Of a stretch of 26,428 nucleotides of DNA, positions 6,629 through 13,416 are shown piece after piece. The DNA is from a virus, in IMG/VR virus record IMGVR_UViG_3300020715_000014, positions 1-26,428 of that record. One strand, written 5' to 3'. The notes under the pieces were generated by a model, which was not told the origin of the DNA, did no database searches, and saw nothing but the letters and a program-made list of their open reading frames with translations. Position 1 is the stretch's first letter, and every line of letters begins with the position of its first letter. Position numbers and translations under genes: made by a program.

Positions 6629-6822
6629 TGCAAGTTATACCAACCGATGTATATGACAAAGACGGAAACCTATTGAGGGTGGAGTTTCACGACCACGAAG
6701 GTAAGCACCATCTCCAAGCTGATTGGGATAGCCGAGATGAGCAAACTAGCGAAAACCGAGATGCTTTCCGAAAATGGGCATATCAAATGGCAAAACGCTT
6801 AGATTTTGACATAAAGCTCTAA
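6625..6822 (+). CDS. Small acidic protein, unknown
   Basis: 65 residues. ATG-ATG at 6625/6628 overlaps the preceding stop. AAGGA lies 3 or 6 bases upstream, so the second ATG (6628) may be the real start. The sequence VYDKDGNLLRVEFHDHEGKH looks like a beta hairpin, followed by a helical WDSRDEQTSENRDAFRKW segment. It is the last gene before the origin-like gap. Function unknown. Confidence 0.65.
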   Translation: MMQVIPTDVYDKDGNLLRVEFHDHEGKHHLQADWDSRDEQTSENRDAFRKWAYQMAKRLDFDIKL

Positions 6823-6870
6823 TAAGACGGGTGCAGGATTTTCCAAGAATCTCACAGATTTCAGCTTACG

Positions 6871-6986
6871 GGACAGGGAAGACATAGAAGACAGGGTATG
6901 TTTACTCTTTATTATATTTTTTTAAATTAAATTAAAAATTAAAAAATAAGTATATATATACCCTGTCTTCTATGTCCATCCTGTCC
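6871..6986. other. Putative replication origin: inverted iteron array around an AT-rich core
   Basis: Arms at 6871-6899 and 6958-6986 are inverted copies matching at 26 of 29 positions. The left arm has GACA at 6872, 6881 and 6890 and the right arm has TGTC at 6964, 6973 and 6982, so each arm holds three units at exact 9-bp spacing. The 58 bp between them (6900-6957) contain only about four G or C bases. Periodic protein-binding units around an easily melted core, next to a primase-helicase gene, fit an origin of the kind recognised by phage primase-helicases such as P4 alpha. A long RNA hairpin is the alternative reading. Confidence 0.65.
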
Positions 6987-6995
6987 TTTTCAAAC

Positions 6996-7040
6996 TTTTA
7001 GTTATATAGGATGAGTTTTTTATACATTTTAGCTATATAG
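6996..7040 (+). repeat. Two 14-bp direct repeats, TTTTAGYTATATAG
   Basis: TTTTAGTTATATAG at 6996-7009 and TTTTAGCTATATAG at 7027-7040 differ at one base and start 31 bp apart, close to three helical turns. They lie between the inverted iterons and the primase-helicase promoter. They may be unwinding elements or binding sites for a regulator. Confidence 0.6.
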
Positions 7041-7051
7041 TTAACATTTTT

Positions 7052-7081
7052 TTGATTTCGTCCGGGCATTTCATATACAAT
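7052..7081 (+). promoter_or_regulatory. Candidate promoter of the primase-helicase gene
   Basis: TTGATT (7052-7057) and TACAAT (7076-7081) are 18 bp apart; TATACA at 7074-7079 is an alternative -10 with 16-bp spacing. AAAGGA with suitable spacing precedes the ATG at 7105. The boxes are imperfect, so this is tentative. Confidence 0.4.
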
Positions 7082-7104
7082 AGGAAAAACGGAAAGGAAT
7101 CCTC

Positions 7105-9435
7105 ATGCAAAAACCTGCAGCACTATCAGTTCAGTTTTCCAACATCCCCATGGAGCTAAAGAGAATCCCCCGCTGGGTTCTGTGGCGGCACACCGAAGTG
7201 GGTGAAGAAGGAAACAAACGCTGGTCTAAATTACCAATTCAAGCATCGGGGCAATCTGCCTCATCAACCAACCCAACAACATGGGCAGACTTTCTCACAG
7301 TACAAGCTGCCTATGAGTCCAACCCAGACCGCTTTTCCGGCGTCGGTTTTGTCTTCTCCGAAGACGATAACCTCATTGGGGTGGACTTGGATGACTGCTA
7401 TGATGCCACATTGCAGAGTTTCACAAATGCTGCAATGCAGCATATTGCTACATCAATTAACGGCTACATGGAGGTTAGTCCATCTGGCACGGGTGTAAAG
7501 ATCTTTACTAGGGGCTCTATAAAGACAGCTCACGTTGACCATTCGATTGGGTTTGAGTGTTACCCGCATGGCCGCTACTTTACAGTAACAGGTCAGCTCA
7601 TCTCGGGCACCATCCCAAGTGAGGAGCAAGACTTATCCACCATCATTCCTGACAGAACAGTTCACATCACTGGGGATGACTTTGCTGACTACAAACCCCC
7701 TGTGCCAGACTACGACCTAGCTAGAGTGGAGACAGAGATCTTAGCGCACCTACCATCTACCAACTGCGGGTACGCAGACTGGATGGCAGTCGGTTACGCA
7801 TTGCACCACCAATTCAGAGGTGACCCTGAGGCTTGCGAGTTATGGGATCGCTGGTCTTACGCAGACGGAGCATCACCAGAGTATCAGGCAATCGGTGAGA
7901 TGTCCTGCCATTACAAATGGGGCACATTTAAACGGGAGTCAGGCTCGACATCCACACTACGCTCGCTGATCTTCAAAGTTAACATTCAAACTAGACAAGA
8001 AGCACTTAATCGTGGAGAAATTATTGTTGATGCAGGAACAATGAACCATGCTCGCACATTCTTAGACAATCTGTTTTCATCTGAAGAAGGTTACACCTTA
8101 GTGCATTATGCGCAGGACTTTTTTATCTATGTAGGAACCCACTATGAAATCATTGAAGAAGCAACAATTAGATCCAAGCTCTATAGCTTTTTGGATAAAT
8201 GTAAAAAGGCGGGAAAGAAGGGTGCGCTCGAAAGTTTTAACCCTAGTCCAGCATCCGTCTCTGCGGCGCTCGATGCCGTTAAGTCAATCTGTCACTTGCC
8301 AAATCATCCGAACACCAAGCCTCCAATTTGGCTTGAGCAATATGCTAGAGATCAACCAGACTCTTGCGATCTTATTTCCCTTAAAAACGGAATTTTCCAC
8401 CTTAAAGACTACGTAACTATCCCTCACTCACTAGGCTTCTTTACACAGAACTCATTACCCTTTGTGTATGACCCACAAGCACAGTGCCCCACATGGATGA
8501 AGTTTTTAGATTCTATATGGGGTGATGACCCACAATCTATCGAAGCGCTACAAGAGATGTTTGGTTATATACTATCTGGTGAGACTAAACAACAAAAGTT
8601 TTTTAACATCATTGGGCCTCGCCGTTCAGGTAAGGGAACCATTAACAAGATCTTAGTGTCGCTGTTAGGGCAGCACAATACGGTCGCACCACAACTGGAG
8701 GAACTTTGTGATACATTTGGTTTGCAGCCTTGGCTGGGTAAGCTCCTCGCTTCTTTTACTGACGCAAGAGCACCTGAGAGAAACAGATCTGCTGTTGTAT
8801 CTCAGCTTCTGCGTATTGTGGGTGGTGATACCGTTACTGTCAACCGGAAGAACAAAGAGGCTTGGTCTGGTTATTTGCCTACTCGCATTGTTGTTTACTC
8901 TAACGAGGTTCTTCAACTAACTGAGAACTCCAACGCATTGACCGGACGTATGGTAGTGTTCAAAATGTCACGTTCATTTTATGCTAAAGAAGATACAGAT
9001 CTATCTGTTAAGCTAGATAAGGAATTGGCTGGCATATTTAACTGGTCAATGGCGGGGTTAAAGCGTAGACTAGCCCGTGGTGGGCACTTTATCCAGCCAG
9101 ACTCAGGCAAAGATTTGCTTGAATTGATGGAAGACATCGGTAACCCAATACGCTCATTTGTATCTGAAGCATTAGAATTTGATTTAGCTGGTAGCGTATC
9201 TAAGGATGATGTATTTACATGCTTCAAGCATTGGTCATTACGTAAGTCTTTGCCGCCAGGTAACGAACTATCGTTTAAACGTCGTTTTTTAGCTGCAACT
9301 CAAGAATATCGTGTGGAAGCTAGCCAAGAGAAGTCAAATGGTGTTAGAATGCACATATACCGTGGAGTTAAACTTAACGAAAGAGCACAAAAGTATGTTG
9401 ATAGTGTAGAATCCTTTAATGAAGAAGTCTTTTAA
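7105..9435 (+). CDS. Primase-polymerase (AEP) / SF3 helicase
   Basis: 776 residues. The N-terminal archaeo-eukaryotic primase/polymerase domain has the metal-binding DLD (94-96), SPSGTGVK (125-132) and CYPHGRYFTVTG ending at 163, as in NrS-1-type phage enzymes. A PriCT-2-like segment follows (about 200-290, DWMAVGYALHHQF). The C-terminal D5/SF3-type helicase has Walker A GPRRSGKGT (504-512), an acidic FTDA segment in the Walker B position, and a YSNEVLQL/NALTGRM region typical of motif C and the arginine finger. It should prime and unwind phage DNA. It stands alone behind its own promoter and the origin-like repeats, which it probably recognises. The 3' end overlaps the next ORF by 17 nt. A GTTTAAAC lies at 9273. 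Confidence 0.92.
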   Translation: MQKPAALSVQFSNIPMELKRIPRWVLWRHTEVGEEGNKRWSKLPIQASGQSASSTNPTTWADFLTVQAAYESNPDRFSGVGFVFSEDDNLIGVDLDDCYDATLQSFTNAAMQHIATSINGYMEVSPSGTGVKIFTRGSIKTAHVDHSIGFECYPHGRYFTVTGQLISGTIPSEEQDLSTIIPDRTVHITGDDFADYKPPVPDYDLARVETEILAHLPSTNCGYADWMAVGYALHHQFRGDPEACELWDRWSYADGASPEYQAIGEMSCHYKWGTFKRESGSTSTLRSLIFKVNIQTRQEALNRGEIIVDAGTMNHARTFLDNLFSSEEGYTLVHYAQDFFIYVGTHYEIIEEATIRSKLYSFLDKCKKAGKKGALESFNPSPASVSAALDAVKSICHLPNHPNTKPPIWLEQYARDQPDSCDLISLKNGIFHLKDYVTIPHSLGFFTQNSLPFVYDPQAQCPTWMKFLDSIWGDDPQSIEALQEMFGYILSGETKQQKFFNIIGPRRSGKGTINKILVSLLGQHNTVAPQLEELCDTFGLQPWLGKLLASFTDARAPERNRSAVVSQLLRIVGGDTVTVNRKNKEAWSGYLPTRIVVYSNEVLQLTENSNALTGRMVVFKMSRSFYAKEDTDLSVKLDKELAGIFNWSMAGLKRRLARGGHFIQPDSGKDLLELMEDIGNPIRSFVSEALEFDLAGSVSKDDVFTCFKHWSLRKSLPPGNELSFKRRFLAATQEYRVEASQEKSNGVRMHIYRGVKLNERAQKYVDSVESFNEEVF

Positions 9436-9676
9436 CCGCCGCAAGTTTATTAAGCGCAACGACTTCACCTCCGTGTTTGGGGGGTTTGGTCGGCGTAGGA
9501 CGTTGCTTCACTTTGCCGGCAAGAAGCGCTTTCGTCTGCGCTGGATTCGGTTTAAGATGCAGCAAATCCGTAGGGCGCATCAAGGCCACCGCAACAAGAC
9601 ATTCGGCATGATACAAGCGCTACGCATTCGCCGTGTATACGGCAGACGTAAATCAACAGCACTGTTTAGGAGATAG
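9419..9676 (+). CDS. Very basic small protein
   Basis: 85 residues dominated by Arg and Lys (KKSFNRRKFIKRNDF, RIRRVYGRRKSTALFRR) with aromatic residues and a FGGFGRRR motif. The composition suggests a nucleic-acid-binding protein. It overlaps the helicase gene end by 17 nt, has no clear ribosome binding site, and stops 1 nt before the next ATG. A minus-strand ORF (9416-9616) covers the same DNA, but this strand fits the operon. Function unknown. Confidence 0.6.
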   Translation: MKKSFNRRKFIKRNDFTSVFGGFGRRRTLLHFAGKKRFRLRWIRFKMQQIRRAHQGHRNKTFGMIQALRIRRVYGRRKSTALFRR

Positions 9677-9677
9677 C

Positions 9678-10178
9678 ATGACAAAGCACGACGGAGGTAA
9701 GGGTGACAAACAAATTACCCCACAAAACAAAGAGCAGTTCAACGCACAGAGGGACGCAATCTTTAAGAAGGAGCCTAAGTTATTAGCCAACCGCATCATC
9801 ACACCGGACGGCACAGTGCTGCAGAGCTACAACAGACACGACTACAAGACCTACGTAGACGCCAATGGTAAGGAGTACATGATCGACGGGGGGCTAGATT
9901 ACCAGCGCACCAACGTGCACGATGACGCGCCACACACAGATGCCTGCGTGTATGACACAGACCCACACGAAAAGATCCGTACTGATTTTCACTGGGGTTG
10001 TCGTGGCAAGGATGGCAGATCACCACTGGAATACCGCCCAGTGTGCTCGCTGTCTAACATGCACATCCACAACATCCGCATGACGCAGACCCACATCCCT
10101 GAGCACATAGCCAAGGTGTTTACCGACGAGGAAATTTACCGCCGAGATAATGGTATTATGGTGGAGGATGGTGAATGA
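9678..10178 (+). CDS. Conserved-looking phage protein with GGKGDKQ N-terminus
   Basis: 166 residues from the ATG at 9678, preceded by AGGAG; a GTG at 9633 is in frame but less likely. The first 32 residues (DGGKGDKQ...KEQF...IF) resemble those of the small protein at 13666-13836. The middle contains SYNRHDYKTYVDANGKEYM and IDGGLDYQR, then a His/Cys-rich stretch (HDDAPHTDACVYDTDPHEK). I recall similar conserved hypothetical proteins in phages of proteobacteria, but no function. It overlaps the next gene by ATGA. Confidence 0.75.
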   Translation: MTKHDGGKGDKQITPQNKEQFNAQRDAIFKKEPKLLANRIITPDGTVLQSYNRHDYKTYVDANGKEYMIDGGLDYQRTNVHDDAPHTDACVYDTDPHEKIRTDFHWGCRGKDGRSPLEYRPVCSLSNMHIHNIRMTQTHIPEHIAKVFTDEEIYRRDNGIMVEDGE

Positions 10179-10306
10179 ACATACGATTTTATAAGGCTCC
10201 GTGGTTTAAAGGCGAGCCATTACAGTGGAACTCAGTGCGCTTTAATGGTGGCGATTTATACTATGTTTATAGATTCGGGCCAATACTTTTACAGGTGAGA
10301 AAATGA
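10175..10306 (+). CDS. 43-residue protein, unknown
   Basis: ATG at 10175 overlaps the preceding stop (ATGA), with GGAGG about 9 bases upstream; ends TGA at 10306, overlapping the next start. The product is aromatic-rich and basic (FYKAPWFKGEP, LYYVYRFG). It resembles the 52-residue protein at 12789 in size and in its beta-rich, aromatic character. Function unknown. Confidence 0.6.
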   Translation: MNIRFYKAPWFKGEPLQWNSVRFNGGDLYYVYRFGPILLQVRK

Positions 10307-10533
10307 ACGAAAATGAACTAGCTGATTTAAAGGAGTTTGAAAAGATGCTTTCTGTTGGGTATTTACCAGCAGTTAAACAAGCTATTGAAATGCTACGCCA
10401 GCAACAAGCTAAAATAGAAGCATTGAAACAGGTACTACAGTCTATTGCCAACGAGCACGTTGAGCTTAGCCATGACAAGATTAAGTGGCAGTGCGATGAC
10501 CATATTAGGTGGGCTAAGGAGGCGCTGAAATGA
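10303..10533 (+). CDS. Small coiled-coil protein, paralogue of the next gene
   Basis: 76 residues; ATGA overlap with the previous gene and AGGTGAG upstream. It has NELADL near the N-terminus and MLRQQQAKIEALKQ as a short coiled coil. DNA at 10390-10428 is nearly identical (two differences in 39 nt) to 10596-10634 in the next gene, so the two are related by duplication. Short proteins with an LRQQQAxIEAL segment are common in proteobacterial phages; role unknown. Confidence 0.7.
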   Translation: MNENELADLKEFEKMLSVGYLPAVKQAIEMLRQQQAKIEALKQVLQSIANEHVELSHDKIKWQCDDHIRWAKEALK

Positions 10534-10790
10534 AAGCAAATGAACTAGCTGAAGATTTAGAAGGAGCTAAGTTAGTAATTTTAAGACTTAACGATATGCT
10601 ACGCCAGCAACAAGCTGAAATAGAAGCGTTGAAAGAACCAAAGATACCTTTACTTGAGCAAGAAATTAAATTCATATTGGGTAATGGTCAATGTTGGCAA
10701 GGTGAAGATTGTAGTATGCCGAACCTAATGTACATCATTCGTGCAGTAGAGGCGGCACATGGAATAGGAGTTGAACAAAATGAACAATGA
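10530..10790 (+). CDS. Small coiled-coil protein ending in HGIG
   Basis: 86 residues; ATGA overlap and GGAGG upstream. The N-terminal half parallels the preceding gene (NELAEDLEG, MLRQQQAEIEALKE). The C-terminus IIRAVEAAHGIG resembles the end of the 12423 gene (FARAIERAHGIGE), a C-terminal motif I associate with small phage proteins of the NNEPVAW type. It appears to be a chimera of a coiled-coil head and that tail. Function unknown. Confidence 0.7.
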   Translation: MKANELAEDLEGAKLVILRLNDMLRQQQAEIEALKEPKIPLLEQEIKFILGNGQCWQGEDCSMPNLMYIIRAVEAAHGIGVEQNEQ

Positions 10791-11049
10791 ACCAGTAGCA
10801 TGGATGCTTGACACACTAGACGGAAAACATTTAATGTTGTATGGCAGTAATCCGCCCCCAGTGTTTGATAGTAAAGTTAATGCTATTCCACTTTACACCA
10901 ATTCATCAAACAAAGTTATTTACTTATCCAAAGCAGAAATTGAAAGCGGTCTTAGTCGTGTTAAGTGGGCAGAGCTATTGATTAAACAGTTACCCGAAGA
11001 ACACGAAGGTCGAAACAGTTGGTTGCTAAATTACGGGGGTGAGAAATGA
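10780..11049 (+). CDS. NNEPVAW-type small protein
   Basis: 89 residues from the ATG at 10780, which has AGGAG upstream and overlaps the preceding gene by 11 nt; a TTG at 10771 is in frame but unlikely. It opens with MNNEPVAWM and has IPLYT near residue 42, as in the 11269 gene, whose first 25 nt are the same except one base. The family is common in phages of Burkholderiales-like hosts, with no known function. It ends in an ATGA overlap with the tiny gene at 11046. Confidence 0.7.
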   Translation: MNNEPVAWMLDTLDGKHLMLYGSNPPPVFDSKVNAIPLYTNSSNKVIYLSKAEIESGLSRVKWAELLIKQLPEEHEGRNSWLLNYGGEK

Positions 11050-11120
11050 TTACTTTAGCGGTTTGGTTTATTTTATCTTTTTGTTTTGGGTACTTACTAA
11101 GAAAGGCGCAAGGGAAATGA
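11046..11120 (+). CDS. 24-residue membrane peptide
   Basis: ATG at 11046 overlaps the previous stop, with GGGGGTGAG upstream. The peptide is one hydrophobic segment (ITLAVWFILSFCFGYLL) followed by RKAQGK, the same C-terminal motif as several neighbours (RKAQEK). Both ends are ATGA overlaps. It is very short, but its position and shared tail make it believable. Confidence 0.5.
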   Translation: MITLAVWFILSFCFGYLLRKAQGK

Positions 11121-11272
11121 AATTAACTACTGAAGAAATACACAATATTTATTTACATCAAGGTGGTATAGCGGAAGGTTTATTAAGAGCAGGTTCTGAT
11201 GCAGACTTTCCTGTGATGTTTGCAGAGGCAATCATAGAATTTTATGAGCTAAGAAAGGCACAAGAGAAATGA
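11117..11272 (+). CDS. 51-residue protein ending in RKAQEK
   Basis: ATG at 11117, ATGA overlaps on both sides. The sequence LTTEEIHNIYLHQGG and FAEAIIEFYELRKAQEK matches the C-terminal half of the 11269 protein (LTDEEIL...FARAILRKAQEK), so this looks like that tail domain as a separate gene. In the longer frame the upstream codons overprint the membrane peptide and are not used. Function unknown. Confidence 0.65.
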   Translation: MKLTTEEIHNIYLHQGGIAEGLLRAGSDADFPVMFAEAIIEFYELRKAQEK

Positions 11273-11616
11273 ACAATGAACCAGTAGCGTGGATTAGAAG
11301 CGGCGATGACCAGCTTTCTTTAGTTAAAGGGGGAGACGATGGCTATATGGTTTGGAATCCACTCTACACCCATCCAGCAAAAGAACTACACCTATCACTT
11401 CAAAAAAGTAAAGAAACAGGTGAACTATTAGCCGTTACTTATACAGATGACGAACATAGGATTGTTGAAGTGTTATGGCAAAAACCACCAACAAAGACAC
11501 TAACAGATGAGGAAATACTTGAATGTTGGAACGAAACGCATCCAGCGGTTGTTATGCTAAATGCTGAGTTACCTTTATTTGCTAGAGCAATATTAAGAAA
11601 GGCACAAGAGAAATGA
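11269..11616 (+). CDS. NNEPVAW-type protein with LTDEEI tail
   Basis: 115 residues; ATGA overlap with the previous gene. It opens MNNEPVAWI, has PLYTHPAKEL around residue 32 and ends LTDEEILECWNETHP...FARAILRKAQEK. It is the fullest member of the local family: the 10780 gene has its head and the 11117 gene has its tail. Function unknown; repeated heads and tails suggest shuffling. Confidence 0.72.
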   Translation: MNNEPVAWIRSGDDQLSLVKGGDDGYMVWNPLYTHPAKELHLSLQKSKETGELLAVTYTDDEHRIVEVLWQKPPTKTLTDEEILECWNETHPAVVMLNAELPLFARAILRKAQEK

Positions 11617-11702
11617 ACTTTATAAACTGGGTATTTGATGGCAGTTTTAAATGGTGGTTACTTGGTGCGGTTATTGTTTATACCATTGCTAGATTTAGTT
11701 AA
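11613..11702 (+). CDS. 29-residue membrane peptide
   Basis: ATG at 11613 overlaps the previous stop as ATGA. The peptide has WWLLGAVIVYTIARF as a probable transmembrane segment. It resembles the 24-residue membrane peptide at 11046 in size and in its position after an NNEPVAW-type gene. Function unknown. Confidence 0.5.
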   Translation: MNFINWVFDGSFKWWLLGAVIVYTIARFS

Positions 11703-11711
11703 GGAAGAGAA

Positions 11712-11906
11712 ATGATTAACTACGATGATGAATCACAAATGATGCAGTGGAAAATAGCAGAACAACCTAAAGCAGTTGGAAGCTGGAGACTAGGGCATGG
11801 GGAATTGTGCTTCACACAGTTTCCAATGTTTGTAAGACCCACTGACAAGCAGATAAAGAACACCGAAGAATTGCTTGGGTGGAAATGGATTGAGGAAGAG
11901 AAATGA
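11712..11906 (+). CDS. Small protein, unknown
   Basis: 64 residues; AAGGAAGAG lies upstream of the ATG at 11712. It contains GSWRLGHGELCFTQFPMFV and ends in WKWIEEEK. The gene closes with a GAAGAGAAATGA joint like its neighbours. Function unknown. Confidence 0.65.
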   Translation: MINYDDESQMMQWKIAEQPKAVGSWRLGHGELCFTQFPMFVRPTDKQIKNTEELLGWKWIEEEK

Positions 11907-12106
11907 GCCTAATTGAAATGCGTGAAGATTTATGCACCCAAAAACGAGTTAGTAGGTCAAGAGTTACCTACGATATTAACTATGACCAAGAAGTTATTTA
12001 TACCCAAGAAGGTTGGAGTGATGGTCAAAAGACTGTTTGGGATAACGAAATTGGTATTGTGTTGGTAGACGCTTTAACTAAACATAAAAAGGCACAAGAG
12101 AAATGA
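11903..12106 (+). CDS. Small protein ending in KKAQEK
   Basis: 67 residues; ATGA overlaps at both ends. An arginine-rich stretch (KRVSRSRVTYDI) is followed by beta-like sequence, and the final residues KHKKAQEK come from the same repeated joint (GGCACAAGAGAAATGA) as the genes ending at 11272 and 11616. Function unknown. Confidence 0.65.
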   Translation: MSLIEMREDLCTQKRVSRSRVTYDINYDQEVIYTQEGWSDGQKTVWDNEIGIVLVDALTKHKKAQEK

Positions 12107-12423
12107 AACTACAGGAAGAGCTTAGACAGGCAGTCAATACTATTAGAGTAAAGCCTTACCCAATTGCTGATTTAATTCCCTTACTTAATCGTGCAGCGGA
12201 TTTGATAGGGGGCTTGCAAGACTTATCTAAAAGACCTAACAACGTAGTAGGTGTACCATGTGATGAGCTAAAGAAGATGCAGGACCGACTTGCGCACCTA
12301 GAAAAGATGATTGTCTGGTATCAAGACATTACCATGACAGGCAGTAACTCAACAGATTACGAGAACGGCTTCTGGGACGCAGTAGATTTTGTTAAATGGC
12401 ACCAAGTAAAGGATAAAAATTAA
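12103..12423 (+). CDS. Helical protein with coiled coil, unknown
   Basis: 106 residues; ATGA overlap upstream and TAATG overlap downstream. It is mainly helical, with LNRAADLIGGLQDLSK and a coiled-coil-like DELKKMQDRLAHLEKMIVW, then a WDAVDFVKWHQ tail. Function unknown. Confidence 0.65.
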   Translation: MKLQEELRQAVNTIRVKPYPIADLIPLLNRAADLIGGLQDLSKRPNNVVGVPCDELKKMQDRLAHLEKMIVWYQDITMTGSNSTDYENGFWDAVDFVKWHQVKDKN

Positions 12424-12785
12424 TGACCACCTTCACCACACAAGACCGGCAAGATGCGCAACGTGCTTCGCCACCAATAGAAGTTAAAAAGCCAAACGAA
12501 GAAACCTATTTAGAAATCGACCAAAAAGATGGGTTGACAAGGATACGTTTATGCTCATACAAAGAGCCTGTTTATCTTGTAATAGACAGTAAAATAATTC
12601 CAAGACTGATTGAAGCCTTGCAAATGTCGGATATTAACTATAATAGTATTAGGAGTGTCGCTAATCCGTTACCATTCACACCGGAACAACTGTGGCCAAT
12701 CGTTAATGAGTTCTTTGGTAAAGATATGGAGATTTACTATGAGTTCGCCCGCGCCATCGAACGAGCCCACGGAATAGGAGAATAG
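12423..12785 (+). CDS. Unknown protein ending in FARAIERAHGIGE
   Basis: 120 residues; the ATG shares its A with the preceding TAA. A low-complexity N-terminus is followed by beta-rich sequence (TRIRLCSYKEPVYLVID). The C-terminal FTPEQLWPIVNEFF and FARAIERAHGIGE form the tail module seen in the 10530 gene and in the NNEPVAW-type family. Function unknown. Confidence 0.68.
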   Translation: MTTFTTQDRQDAQRASPPIEVKKPNEETYLEIDQKDGLTRIRLCSYKEPVYLVIDSKIIPRLIEALQMSDINYNSIRSVANPLPFTPEQLWPIVNEFFGKDMEIYYEFARAIERAHGIGE

Positions 12786-12788
12786 GTT

Positions 12789-12947
12789 ATGATACATCTT
12801 AGATCAGAAGGCGAACCAGTAAAACAAGGGTTTAATTTTTACCCACTATCAGATTATGGAAGTTTTGGATTTGTATTTCGTTTAGGTACTTTTTCTTTTA
12901 GAATGCGATATTCAAAAAGAACAAAACAATGGCATATAGGACACTAA
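12789..12947 (+). CDS. 52-residue basic beta-rich protein
   Basis: ATG at 12789, three bases after the previous stop, with AGG just upstream. The sequence is rich in Phe and Arg (FGFVFRLGTFSFRMRYSKRTK), suggesting beta strands and possibly nucleic-acid contact. It resembles the 43-residue protein at 10175 in general character (EGEPVKQG versus KGEPLQW). Function unknown. Confidence 0.55.
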   Translation: MIHLRSEGEPVKQGFNFYPLSDYGSFGFVFRLGTFSFRMRYSKRTKQWHIGH

Positions 12948-12950
12948 ATT

Positions 12951-13097
12951 ATGGAACATGAATTATGTAGCAGTTGTAAAAAGAATCCGGCGGAAGAGTT
13001 GCATGAGTGTCCTTATGCCGCAGAAATATGCGGGGATGAAGACACGCAATGTGATTGCTGTGATGAGTGCCGTGGAAATTGTTGCGACGATATATGA
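12951..13097 (+). CDS. Ten-cysteine small protein, probable zinc binder
   Basis: 48 residues with 10 cysteines (6, 9, 20, 27, 34, 36, 37, 40, 44 and 45), including CSSC, CDCCDEC and CC. The pattern CxxC...CPY...CxCCxxC...DDI recalls small putative zinc-binding proteins found in phages of beta- and gammaproteobacteria. The ATG at 12951 follows the previous stop by 3 nt, and the stop overlaps the next start (ATGA). Another frame over the same DNA (12958-13188) is longer but lacks a convincing start and overlaps three genes. Function unknown; a zinc-bridged regulator is a guess. Confidence 0.68.
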   Translation: MEHELCSSCKKNPAEELHECPYAAEICGDEDTQCDCCDECRGNCCDDI

Positions 13098-13213
13098 GCT
13101 TCACCACCTACCAAGCAGACGGGCTCAAATGTATACAGTGGTTCCCAACCACAGACAGCCTCATTGCCAGCATGCTGGCCAACCCTAACGACGCATATTG
13201 GAGGAATGTATGA
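13094..13213 (+). CDS. 39-residue protein, unknown
   Basis: ATG at 13094 overlaps the cysteine-rich gene's stop, and its TGA overlaps the ATG at 13210. It reads FTTYQADGLKCIQWFPTTDS then a short amphipathic helix. Coupling on both sides supports expression; function unknown. Confidence 0.55.
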   Translation: MSFTTYQADGLKCIQWFPTTDSLIASMLANPNDAYWRNV

Positions 13214-13416
13214 TTGACTACGTCATCGGCATCATCATCGGCTTTACTGCCTGCCTTGTACTTAGGCCACAGGGTAAAGACGAACAAGAACAGCAACGCA
13301 TATACGAAGAGCGATATGAGAAGTACCAAGAAGAGATTAAGTACTACAAATCACTATGCAAATGGCATGTTAACCAAAGGAACCAAAATGGCAACAAAGA
13401 AAATCAAAGTAGTTGA
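13210..13416 (+). CDS. Single-pass membrane protein with charged coiled coil
   Basis: 68 residues from the ATG at 13210, preceded by GGAGG; the frame extends to 13198 but the ribosome binding site favours 13210. The N-terminal IDYVIGIIIGFTACLVL is a transmembrane helix or uncleaved signal anchor. It is followed by a highly charged helix (DEQEQQRIYEERYEKYQEEI). The layout is like a short inner-membrane spanin, but no lysis genes are nearby, so the role is open. Confidence 0.65.
   Translation: MIDYVIGIIIGFTACLVLRPQGKDEQEQQRIYEERYEKYQEEIKYYKSLCKWHVNQRNQNGNKENQSS

Noticed and set aside
7628-7640. Second DnaA-like box (TTATCCACC) in the primase gene
   Set aside because: One mismatch at the last base, inside coding sequence and alone; not distinguishable from chance.
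9416-9616. Minus-strand frame opposite the basic protein gene
   Set aside because: It would be an isolated antisense gene in a one-strand operon with no promoter or ribosome binding site.
12958-13188. 76-residue frame over the cysteine-rich gene
   Set aside because: It overlaps two short genes with ATGA joints and good starts (12951-13097 and 13094-13213), and its product has no coherent pattern.
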